A stretch of 36,733 bases of DNA from Phycisphaerales bacterium (GTDB lineage: Bacteria; Planctomycetota; Phycisphaerae; Phycisphaerales; UBA1924), in NCBI GenBank assembly GCA_007693765.1, contig RECZ01000072.1, positions 1-36,733 of the forward strand, read 5' to 3'. Numbering within the stretch: position 1 is the first letter of the stretch; every line of letters begins with the position of its first letter. Made by a program: the position numbers and the translations under genes. Below the pieces are notes generated by a model. It did not search any database. It saw only the letters and a list, made by a program, of their open reading frames with translations, and was not told the DNA's origin. Below, piece by piece: positions 17,001-23,501 of the stretch.

Positions 17001-17051
17001 TTCGAGGACCTCAGCGAGGTGCTCGCCAACTTCGGCGCCACCTGCAACTGA
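14049..17051 (+). CDS. Secreted subtilisin-like serine protease (S8) with C-terminal dockerin-like domain
   Basis: The ATG at 14049 follows GAGGAGAGGA and gives a signal peptide (AAMAIATAVGLACAAGA, cut before QLEK); the protein is 1000 residues. Residues 32-240 look like a propeptide. The S8 core (about 245-600) has the complete triad: Asp269 in GQIVGVLDSKLN, His305 in GHGSHVSGTVAG, Ser466 in SSSGTSMATP. The oxyanion Asn is probably N397 in LAVTNQSN, where the family usually has AAGN. A KP-43-like beta barrel follows (about 600-710), then Ig-like or jelly-roll modules (710-950) with NFPTGSLSGGWTASGLWNIT. The end is CPGDLNGDGVVDFDDLSEVL then DLSEVLANFGATCN, a dockerin-like tail with one full calcium loop. 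Probably an extracellular scavenging protease retained or sorted by its tail. A strong terminator follows. Confidence 0.93.
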   Translation: MHSGRRHPNATRRAAMAIATAVGLACAAGAQLEKAGPAFVDFGNPNSLQLQSAFVDLTEAKQGFGAMASRAVANKAYVIHLDGPMTEVRRARLEAAGVSIGDYLPVNAFIVTINPEAVNPRAAQDLDFVRWYGEFQDTWKIAPDVGVREYASLERQTLAAQGKAAVVINLFSHATDAEVADAFASLEAMGAVITGRDTIGDNVVIMAELGMNRLENVAVLDSVQFIEDVPEVTLRNQNVRWVVQSNISGVNTLHDKGLRGEGQIVGVLDSKLNANHCAFVDTMNPIGPNHRKILAYNTSQGSSGHGSHVSGTVAGDDGGTGNNRGVAYLARIVFNDIPSFNETAVVNVLQQHHNQGARVHTNSWGNDGTTAYDSLARGFDVFSWNNEDSLSTLAVTNQSNLRNPENAKNLLACGATNPAPNQHNHCTGGVGPTIDGRRKPEVYAPGCSTQSANTSTCGTSSSSGTSMATPAIAGVALLARQYYMEGFYPGGFFNPGDGFTPTGALLKATVVNSAQDMTGVAGYPSNLEGWGRILADNTLHFQGDSRRLIVEDVRHSAGLTTGAVQELDFNVNGSGEQLRVTMAFMDAPGAAGSSNPVVNNLDLEVVSPTGQVYRGNVFSGGVSVTGGSFDAINNVEQVHITNPNPGQWTARVIGAAVNAVPSGEPGQGYALVITGDVQAGPASLSIFAAGVPELIAPGDTTDINVTINEGDDALVPGTPTMHLRTAGGSFATTPLTHVGGNTWQATLPAFGCDDEPDFYFSAEGVTTGLRTTPFGAPANFFSADVGTLEMVNVFYENFPTGSLSGGWTASGLWNITDQCGSGGCDGSFFAYYGQTSTCTYNSGAANTGDLTSPSITLPNVPAGGSITLTYCSRRESESLQTYDLSRLYIGTTIVDQPVGNNLTWETRTVDLTPYAGQTIQLRFNFDTRDNILNDFLGWQVDGINITAIAPACEDVDCPGDLNGDGVVDFDDLSEVLGSFGTTYSFEDLSEVLANFGATCN

Positions 17052-17087
17052 TCGCGAGCCCCGCTCGCTTCTTTACGCACTCATGAC

Positions 17088-17122
17088 ACGGGCCCGGCCT
17101 TTCCACAGGCCGGGCCCGTTTT
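17088..17122 (+). terminator. Rho-independent terminator after the subtilase
   Basis: A perfect 13-bp stem ACGGGCCCGGCCT / AGGCCGGGCCCGT with a six-base loop TTCCAC, followed by TTT. It lies 36 bp after the subtilase stop and between that gene and the convergent tRNA-Leu, so it may stop transcription from both sides, although the minus strand has no U tract. Confidence 0.92.
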
Positions 17123-17133
17123 CATGCGCCGAA

Positions 17134-17217
17134 TGCGGGCGACAGGAATCGAACCTGCACGGCCTCTCGGCCACGGGAACCTAAATCCCGCGCGTCTGCC
17201 AATTCCGCCACGCCCGC
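17134..17217 (-). tRNA. tRNA-Leu, anticodon UAG
   Basis: The minus strand folds as a class II tRNA of 84 nt: acceptor GCGGGCG pairs with CGCCCGC, discriminator A; D-arm GGCGGAATTGGCAGACGC; anticodon stem CGGGA/TCCCG around loop TTTAGGT (anticodon TAG); long variable arm TGGCCGAGAGGCCGT; T-arm with GGTTCGATTCC. It reads CUA and, by wobble, other CUN leucine codons. CCA is not encoded (the next bases are TTC). Confidence 0.96.
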
Positions 17218-17388
17218 GGGGGCGCCCCCGCGACGATTCTCCGCGTGCAGCGGCCCCAACGCCAATCGCCGGGGTCGAATGAATCGGGTCGCGGGTCTCG
17301 ACGGTACGATATGAGATACGGACGGCCCCGCCGCACGTGACGACGGGGAGCCTTCTACCGCCGATCGCCCCGATCCAGAGGTGGCCCG

Positions 17389-18303
17389 ATGGGACTCCGC
17401 ACGTCGCTCGCGTTCAATGTCACCCCGCTGCTCCTCCGCGCCGCGCTGGGCGTCACGTTCGTGTGGGCGGGGTGGGGCAAGGTCATGGTGGACGCACCCT
17501 TCGAGCCCGCGCAGGCCGCGGCGCTGGCCAACATGGGCGTCTCTGGCGCGGTGTCGCAGGCCCGCTCCGCGACCGGGGCTCCCAGGAACGCACAGAACGG
17601 CGCCCGTGCGCCGGAGACCCGCCCCCCCGAAAGAACCCCGGAGCGTCCGCCGGAGCGCACGACGCAGCCCGCGCCCGATGCGCCGCAGCAGCCGCTCCCC
17701 GAGCCGCCCGACGCCGTTCGCGCCGCCGCCGAATCGGATTCCCACCGCGTGGTGCTCGTGCGGCAGGAGGCCGAGGAAGCGCCCGTCGCGGCCGCGCGGA
17801 CGTACCGCGCAGAAGATTTCGATGGCCCGATCGAGCTCCGCGGCCTCTACAACCTCAGCCTGCTGCTCGTCGCGGTGTCTGATCGCGGGCCGGACAAAGT
17901 CACGCTCTGGCCCGAGGCGCTCGCGAAGGACGGCTGGCCGGTCCGCATGGCGTGGGCGGCGGGGCTGACGGAGTTGATCGCCGGCGCGCTGGTGTTCATC
18001 GGGTTCCTTACCCGCTTCAGCGCGCTCTCGCTCGCCGGCGTGATGTTCGTCGCGATGTGGTTGACGCAGATCGGCCCCAACATCGGCGCCGACGGGGCGT
18101 TCCTGGGCGTGCTGCCCGCGTTGAACAACTTCGCGCCCTCGGCCTGGCAGACGCTGCTCTGGCAATTTGTGCTCGCGATGGCCGCGTTGGGCGTCTTTTT
18201 CAGCGGCCCCGGCTGCCTGAGCCTCGACAGGTTCGTGTTCGGCCCCGCGCACCGTGCCCCTCCACCGGTCGGCGCCGGGGCGTCGAAGCCGCGTCAGGCG
18301 TGA
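17389..18303 (+). CDS. DoxX-family membrane protein with a long proline-rich insertion
   Basis: A 304-residue protein. Residues 12-34 (VTPLLLRAALGVTFVWAGWG) match the first helix of DoxX; further membrane helices are at about 152-164 (YNLSLLLVAVS), 186-207 (AWAAGLTELIAGALVFIGFL), 212-226 (ALSLAGVMFVAMWL) and 252-271 (LLWQFVLAMAALGVFFSG). DoxX proteins are usually 130-150 residues; here about 100 residues (50-150) separate helix 1 from the rest, with a Pro/Arg/Glu low-complexity part (TRPPERTPERPPERTTQPAP). DoxX relatives are linked to redox and thiol stress responses; the exact role here is unknown. AGAGGTGG precedes the ATG, and a TACGAT (17305-17310) may be the -10. It is followed by the vWA gene 97 bp later on the same strand. 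Confidence 0.8.
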   Translation: MGLRTSLAFNVTPLLLRAALGVTFVWAGWGKVMVDAPFEPAQAAALANMGVSGAVSQARSATGAPRNAQNGARAPETRPPERTPERPPERTTQPAPDAPQQPLPEPPDAVRAAAESDSHRVVLVRQEAEEAPVAAARTYRAEDFDGPIELRGLYNLSLLLVAVSDRGPDKVTLWPEALAKDGWPVRMAWAAGLTELIAGALVFIGFLTRFSALSLAGVMFVAMWLTQIGPNIGADGAFLGVLPALNNFAPSAWQTLLWQFVLAMAALGVFFSGPGCLSLDRFVFGPAHRAPPPVGAGASKPRQA

Positions 18304-18376
18304 CACGGGCGTTCCCGCCGCGGCGGGCGCCAACGCGGGCACGCTGCGGCACGCGAAACCGCGGGACGGGCGCGCG

Positions 18377-18382
18377 TATCGT
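18377..18382 (+). promoter_or_regulatory. -10-like hexamer TATCGT before the vWA gene
   Basis: TATCGTCCC, identical to the string before tyrS, ends 18 bases before the ATG at 18401; there is no Shine-Dalgarno. It could give a short leader of about 12 bases. Confidence 0.3.
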
Positions 18383-18400
18383 CCCAATACTCACGCGCCG

Positions 18401-19453
18401 ATGACCTCAGCCAACGATCACAGCCAACGCCTCGCGCCGCCGCCCCCGGGCGTGTCCCGGCGTGGCGCCCTGCGCGAGGGGGCGCCGTGGATCGTTTCGG
18501 TGTGCGCACACGCGGCGGCGCTGCTCATCGCTTTCGCGGTGGCGCGTCCGGTGGAGCCGGCGTGGACGGCGCCCGGCGTCGCGGTCACGTTCGGGGAGGC
18601 GTCGGCGCACGATGAGACGCTGGACATCCGCCTCGACGATATGGCCACTCCCGACGCCGATCGGGTGACGCTGGACGCCCCGGTCTTCGACGCGGCCCCG
18701 GTGCGGCTCGCACGCGGCGCGGACGACACGGAGCGCTTCGACGGCTTCGGCGATGCCTTGGCCGCACCGACACCCGCGCGCGACGCGTCTCCCGGTCTCG
18801 TGGGTGAGGCGGTCGAGGGCGGCGGCACGGACGATCTGGTCGCGATGGCCCCGGCCCGCGTCGACCTGTTCGGCGTGGCGGGCGAGCAGAACGCGATGCG
18901 GATCGTCTACGTGGTGGACGCCTCGGGTTCGATGCTGCCGGTGATGCCGGTCATCCGCGCCGAGTTGCGGCGTTCGATCGAGACGCTGGACGCGAGCCAG
19001 TCGTTTCAGGTGCTGGCCTTCACCAACGGCGGCGTGCGCACGATCACCGGGCTCTCGGGGGCGCGCGACGGGGCGATGGTGCGCGCCACGCGCGCGAACA
19101 AGCGGGCCGTGGCGTCGTGGTTCGACACGGTGGACGCCGGCGGCGTGGGCGACCCGATGGGGGCGCTCGAGCACGCCCTGCGCCTGCGCCCCGACGCGGT
19201 GTTCCTGATCTCCAAGCGGCTCACCGACACCGCGTGGACGGCCGAGGGCGCGCGTCAGCGCGTCGACGAAGCGCTGGCGCGGCTCGATACGCTCAACCCG
19301 CGCGACCCGCGCTCGGGGCTGCGCCCGGCGAGCATCCGCGTCGTGCACTTCTACGACGACGAGCCGTGGGACATGCTGCGGATCATCGGCGAGACGCACG
19401 GCGGCGAATCGGGGTACGTCTTTGTGCGTCGCGGCGAGGCGTGGGCGCGGTGA
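18401..19453 (+). CDS. Membrane-anchored von Willebrand factor A domain protein
   Basis: A 350-residue protein starting MTSANDHSQR. One hydrophobic segment at about residues 29-48 (PWIVSVCAHAAALLIAFAVA) should anchor it to the inner membrane. A charged Ala/Asp-rich linker leads to a vWA domain (about 155-345): MRIVYVVDASGSMLPVMPVI contains the MIDAS metal motif DASGS at 173-177; SFQVLAFTNGG and DAVFLISKRLTD are typical core strands. vWA domains bind partner proteins through a metal ion. Its TGA overlaps the GTG of the next gene (GTGA), so the two are almost certainly co-translated and probably act together at the envelope. This vWA pattern after an N-terminal helix is common in planctomycetes; function unknown. 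Confidence 0.82.
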   Translation: MTSANDHSQRLAPPPPGVSRRGALREGAPWIVSVCAHAAALLIAFAVARPVEPAWTAPGVAVTFGEASAHDETLDIRLDDMATPDADRVTLDAPVFDAAPVRLARGADDTERFDGFGDALAAPTPARDASPGLVGEAVEGGGTDDLVAMAPARVDLFGVAGEQNAMRIVYVVDASGSMLPVMPVIRAELRRSIETLDASQSFQVLAFTNGGVRTITGLSGARDGAMVRATRANKRAVASWFDTVDAGGVGDPMGALEHALRLRPDAVFLISKRLTDTAWTAEGARQRVDEALARLDTLNPRDPRSGLRPASIRVVHFYDDEPWDMLRIIGETHGGESGYVFVRRGEAWAR

Positions 19454-21822
19454 GGCGTCTGTGGGCGACGCTTGTCGCGGCGGCGTTCACGCTCAGTGCG
19501 CCGTGCCTGTCGGCGTCGGAGGGCGCGCACACCGATCGAGACTCCATCACACAACGCGCCGAGCGGGCGTACGCGGCCCTCGACGAGCGCGTGCAGCGCC
19601 TCGGGCCGACGCTGCCGGAGCGCATCATCGCGCCCCCCCTCGGCGGCGACGCGCCAGGCGCGGACGAGGCGGGGACGCTCCCCGATCTCGCGGCCGCCGC
19701 CCGCCTCGCCCTCGATGCGGCCGTCATCGGCCTCGAAGCCGGCGACGACGCCGACACGCGTGATGCGCTGCGGCGGGCGCTGCTGCTCCGCGACAGGGCC
19801 CTGCCGCTGCTCGAGGCCGAGGCCGCGCTGCTCGCGGGGACCGCGACGCTCGACCCGGGCCTGCGCGCCCGCGCGGGCGCTGACGCCCGCGAGCGCATCG
19901 AGGACCTGCGCTACGGCGCCGATCTGGCGGAGCGCCGCCGTCTGCGCCTGCTCGGCGTCGCGTCGTTGCTCTCGGGCGACGCCGCAGGCGCGCTCGACGC
20001 CTTTGCGCAGGCCGGCGAAGACCCGGCGGACACCGAGGCCGCGATGCTGCGCACGCTGGCGGTGCTGGGCGCCGAGGGGCCAGAGCGGGCCCGTGCGGCG
20101 TGGCGAGCGGCGGGGCAGCATCGGGTCGCGCCGGGTTCGGCGTCCGCGCTGCTCCGCGCCGATGTGCGATTCGTGATCGAGGTCGAGGAAGCGCGTCGTG
20201 CCGCCAACGCCAACGCCCGCGCGCTCGCCCTCCGCGACGCGTACGAGGCGTATCTCGAACTGGCGCAGGCGTGCGCCGCGGGGCCCGACCCCGCCGCGTG
20301 CGTGGGTGTGATCGGCGAGCGCCTCGGGTCGACGTCGCGGCTCGCGGCGTCGATGGAGGAGGCGTTGCCGCCGCTGGGCCTGGTGGGTGTTTCTGCCCAA
20401 GCCGAAGGCGGCGTGCGCCACGCAGAGCGTGTGCGGCGGCTCGCACGGGCCGTGGGTGATGCGTCGTCGCTGGACCGCCTCGGCCCCTTCGCGCTGTGGG
20501 CGACGAGTCTCTGCCTCGCGGCGACACTCGAGAGCGACGACGAGACGGCCCGCCGGCACGGGCCCGCTGCGGTGCAGGCCGCGGTGCGCACGGCGGGGCA
20601 CGTGAACAACGGCGGGTTGCTCGGCGATGCGGCGCGGCTGCTCGACCGCATCGAAGCGATCGACGATGCGGCCCCGGCCGAGCATCTGTCGCGGCTGCGT
20701 GAGGGTGTGCTGCGTGCGCAGTTGCGGCACGCGTCGGCCGCCGGCGAGCGCAGCGCGAGCGCGTGGCGGCTCATCGAGATGCTCGTGCGGGAATCCCGCT
20801 GGGACGACGCGTGGGCGGCGCTGGCCGATGCGCAGGCCACGGGCGCCGTTCCACCCGGAACGCTCGCGGCGTGCGCCGGGTACATCGGCGCTGGACAGAT
20901 CGCCGGCGCATCGAGCGATGCGGAGCGCGCGCACGCGGCGCGGGTGGTCGGGGCGCGGCTCGGCGAGGGCGGCGCGGCGCACGTGTCACTGGTCGAGCTT
21001 GGGGAGATGGTGGACGCTGGCGCCCTGTCGCTGGAGCAATTCTCACAGCACGTCGGGGCACGGGCACAGGCGGCCGCCTCGCTCAGCGACGATGCGCACG
21101 CCGTCGCGATCGTGACGGGGGCGTTCGACAGACTCGACGCCACCACGCGGCGGAGCCAAGGGGCGCAGCCGATGCTGCGCATCGGCGCGCGCAGCGCGTG
21201 GCGTGCGGAGGACGCGGCGGCGCTGCGGGCGCTGCTCCCGGGAGCGCTCGCCGCGGGTGGCGTCGGTGGCGTGGCGGCGGACGCCGCGGCGGAAGCGCCC
21301 CGGCTGACCGAACGCGCGCTGCACGATCCCGACCCGCACAGCGCACGGGCGCGGTCGGCGTGGGTGCTCGAGAGCGTGCGTACGGTGATCGCCGGTGCGC
21401 AGGACGCATCGCCCGCGGTCCTCGACGCCCTGCGGCTCGCCGAGGCGGAGGCGTGCATCGTGCTGGGCGACGGCGAGGGCGCCCTGGGCGCGATGGGCGC
21501 CATGGGCGAAGACGCGCTGCGGTCGGCCCGGGCGGTCGTCTGCCGCGCCGAAGCGCTGCGCCTCACCGGGGACGGCGCGGCGGCGTTCGCCCCGTTGCGT
21601 TCGGTGGCGACGGCGCTGGAGCGTGCGCAGCGGCACGACGGGCTCTACTGGCGCGCATGGGCGTCGATGCTGGAGATCCTCGACGCGAACAACAAGGACG
21701 GATCGCGCAGCGAGACGATCCGGCGCGAGGGGGCGCGACTCCGTCTGCTGGACGCGGGACTGGGTGGGCCGCCGTGGTCAGCGCGCATCGAGCGCGTGAT
21801 CGAGCGTTCGGCGACGCGGTGA
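19450..21822 (+). CDS. Secreted helical-repeat (TPR-like) protein, partner of the vWA protein
   Basis: A GTG at 19450, overlapping the vWA stop, gives VRRLWATLVAAAFTLSAPCLSAS, a signal peptide; a GAGG lies ten bases upstream. The mature protein, about 765 residues, is almost all helix, extremely Ala-rich, with repeated helical hairpins of TPR/SEL1 flavour (LAERRRLRLLGVASLLSGDA then GALDAFAQAGEDPADTEAAM; VLDALRLAEAEACIVLGDGE then GALGAMGAMGEDALRSARAV). No catalytic motif is seen. Likely a periplasmic scaffold or binding surface for the membrane-held vWA protein; this is inference from coupling and localisation. Repeat identity is weak, so the family is not certain. The stop is 9 bp from the convergent solute-binding protein gene. 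Confidence 0.75.
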   Translation: MRRLWATLVAAAFTLSAPCLSASEGAHTDRDSITQRAERAYAALDERVQRLGPTLPERIIAPPLGGDAPGADEAGTLPDLAAAARLALDAAVIGLEAGDDADTRDALRRALLLRDRALPLLEAEAALLAGTATLDPGLRARAGADARERIEDLRYGADLAERRRLRLLGVASLLSGDAAGALDAFAQAGEDPADTEAAMLRTLAVLGAEGPERARAAWRAAGQHRVAPGSASALLRADVRFVIEVEEARRAANANARALALRDAYEAYLELAQACAAGPDPAACVGVIGERLGSTSRLAASMEEALPPLGLVGVSAQAEGGVRHAERVRRLARAVGDASSLDRLGPFALWATSLCLAATLESDDETARRHGPAAVQAAVRTAGHVNNGGLLGDAARLLDRIEAIDDAAPAEHLSRLREGVLRAQLRHASAAGERSASAWRLIEMLVRESRWDDAWAALADAQATGAVPPGTLAACAGYIGAGQIAGASSDAERAHAARVVGARLGEGGAAHVSLVELGEMVDAGALSLEQFSQHVGARAQAAASLSDDAHAVAIVTGAFDRLDATTRRSQGAQPMLRIGARSAWRAEDAAALRALLPGALAAGGVGGVAADAAAEAPRLTERALHDPDPHSARARSAWVLESVRTVIAGAQDASPAVLDALRLAEAEACIVLGDGEGALGAMGAMGEDALRSARAVVCRAEALRLTGDGAAAFAPLRSVATALERAQRHDGLYWRAWASMLEILDANNKDGSRSETIRREGARLRLLDAGLGGPPWSARIERVIERSATR

Positions 21823-21831
21823 GCGTCGGCG

Positions 21832-22902
21832 TCAGTGCGGCAGCACGATGTGCAAGCGGGAGACGCCTTCGCGGGCGTTGGCGATGATCGAGTGCGTGTC
21901 GACCGGCGCGGGCTCCTGCCCCTCGAGCGTCTCGCCGGCGCCGCTGGCGTCGAGGACGCCGGGCGTTTCACCGAGCATCCGCTGGGCGCTCTCGCCGAGA
22001 GCGAATTCGATGAATGCGTCGGCGAGGGCGGGGCTGGGCGCGTTGGCGGGGCGTGCGCAGATCATGGGCACGAGCACGGGGCCGATGGGGTTGGCCACGT
22101 TGCCGTCGCGGTCGGCCAGGTCGTGGCGCATGAGCAGGCCACGCACGGGCCAGCCGTTGCGTTTGCCTTCCTCAACGATGTCGGAGTCGGTGAAGCCGGA
22201 CAGTGCTTCGAGCGTGCCCACGGCGCGCACGACCTGGTGCTCATCCTCAACGATGCGCACGCGCTGCCGCTGCATCTGGCCCGCCCACCGGGTGACATCG
22301 ATAGGGCTGGTGACGGTCAGGAACGCGCCGAGGTGTGCGCGCATGGAGCCGTGCTCGGGACGCGCGAAGAGGAACGCCCCGTCGCCGAGGGTCGGGTTCC
22401 AGGCGTCGTAGATCGATCTGGGCTCCGAACGCTCGCCGCCGGGTCGCTCGACGATGATGGCGTGGTCCGAGTTGACGACGAAGACCCGCGCCCGATGCGC
22501 GGCGACGATCCAGTTCGCATCGGCATCGCGTTGTGTCGCGGGCGCGGCGGCGGCGTGCTCGCCGGTCAGTGGCGCGAGGTGGTCGCTGTTAGCCAGTTCG
22601 GGAGCAAGCAGGGGGTCGCGGAGCCAGAGCACGTCGATATCGCCAGCGCCGAGGCGCGAGCGAATCGCCGCGGCGTCGAGCAGGGGCTCTGCGATGGTGA
22701 CGACGCGCACGCCGGTGGCGCTCTGATACGCCTCGGTCAAGGCGTTGATGGCCGGGTCGGCGCGCTGAGCGAGGACGGTAATGGTGCGCGTCTCACTCTG
22801 CGCGAGCGCGGGCGTGGCCGCGAACGCGGCGCAGGCCGTCAGGAAGAGCGCGATGAGCGGGCGGAGGACGCGGGTTGCGGGGGGGAGCAGTGTTCGTCCC
22901 AT
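21832..22902 (-). CDS. Periplasmic substrate-binding protein (ABC transporter type)
   Basis: A 356-residue protein with a signal peptide LRPLIALFLTACAAFAATPALA. The cut could be after ALA or, because LTAC is a passable lipobox, at Cys24 giving a lipoprotein. The mature N-terminus TRTITVLAQRADPAINALTE then AYQSATGVRVVTI and DIDVLWLRDPLLAPEL, with NPIGPVLVPMICARPANAPS and DAFIEFALGESAQRMLGET towards the end, follow the periplasmic binding protein type 2 pattern of iron(III)- or oxyanion-type receptors. No permease or ATPase gene is adjacent, so the cargo is unknown and it may serve a distant transporter. No Shine-Dalgarno before the ATG at 22902. It lies downstream of rpiB on the same strand with a 137-bp gap. 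Confidence 0.82.
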   Translation of the reverse strand: MGRTLLPPATRVLRPLIALFLTACAAFAATPALAQSETRTITVLAQRADPAINALTEAYQSATGVRVVTIAEPLLDAAAIRSRLGAGDIDVLWLRDPLLAPELANSDHLAPLTGEHAAAAPATQRDADANWIVAAHRARVFVVNSDHAIIVERPGGERSEPRSIYDAWNPTLGDGAFLFARPEHGSMRAHLGAFLTVTSPIDVTRWAGQMQRQRVRIVEDEHQVVRAVGTLEALSGFTDSDIVEEGKRNGWPVRGLLMRHDLADRDGNVANPIGPVLVPMICARPANAPSPALADAFIEFALGESAQRMLGETPGVLDASGAGETLEGQEPAPVDTHSIIANAREGVSRLHIVLPH

Positions 22903-23039
22903 ATTCTGTCTCGGGTGCTGGTGGGGGCGTGTCGTTGTTTCGGAAGATCGGAAGATACCCGCGGCGTGTGCAGCCAAGGGGCGTGGTTTCGACGCGTTGT
23001 GGGCCCCTGAGTTCCGGTGGTGGGCGCCGCGTGGGGCCC

Positions 23040-23501
23040 TTAGGCGGGGCTGGCGGGGTTTTCGCCGCGCTCGATGGCGGCGATCTTCTCGTTGCGCCGG
23101 GCGTGGCGTCCGGCGCTGAAGGGGGTGTTGAGGCAGGTCTCGATAATCGCGAACATGAGCCGCACGCCGAGGAGATCGGCGGGGAGGCAAACGACGTTGG
23201 CGTCGTTGTGCGATCTGGACATCTGCGCCGAGAGTTCGTCGTTGAGCAGCGCCGCCCGCACGCCGCGGACCTTGTTGGCGGCGATGCAGGAGCCGATCCC
23301 GGTGCCGTCCATCAGCACGCCGAACTCGGCCTCGCCGGCGGCGACGGCGGCGGCGACGAGATACGCGGCGTCGGGGTAGTCGCACGTCTCGTGCGCATCG
23401 GGGCCGAGGATGCGCACATCGTGGCCCTTGCTGCGCAGGTGGTCGGCGATGTGTTTGAGGGAGTCGAACCCACGGTGGTCGCTGCCCATGGCGATGATCA
23501 T
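23040..23501 (-). CDS. rpiB: Ribose-5-phosphate isomerase B-type sugar isomerase (RpiB/LacAB family)
   Basis: A 153-residue protein co-linear with E. coli RpiB: MGSDHRGF (Asp8, His9), CDYPDAAYLVA, GVLMDGTGIGSCIAANKVRG, SRSHNDANVVCL (His98) and AGRHARRNEKI. RpiB interconverts ribose 5-phosphate and ribulose 5-phosphate. The catalytic Cys of the E. coli enzyme (CGTGVG) is Asp65 here, and the position used by Glu in the mycobacterial type is Ser71; Cys72 is next to it. So the base may differ, or the substrate may be another phosphosugar. The ATG overlaps the stop of the upstream fusion gene (ATGA), indicating translational coupling, echoing the ywlE-ywlF order of Bacillus. Confidence 0.87.
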   Translation of the reverse strand: MIIAMGSDHRGFDSLKHIADHLRSKGHDVRILGPDAHETCDYPDAAYLVAAAVAAGEAEFGVLMDGTGIGSCIAANKVRGVRAALLNDELSAQMSRSHNDANVVCLPADLLGVRLMFAIIETCLNTPFSAGRHARRNEKIAAIERGENPASPA

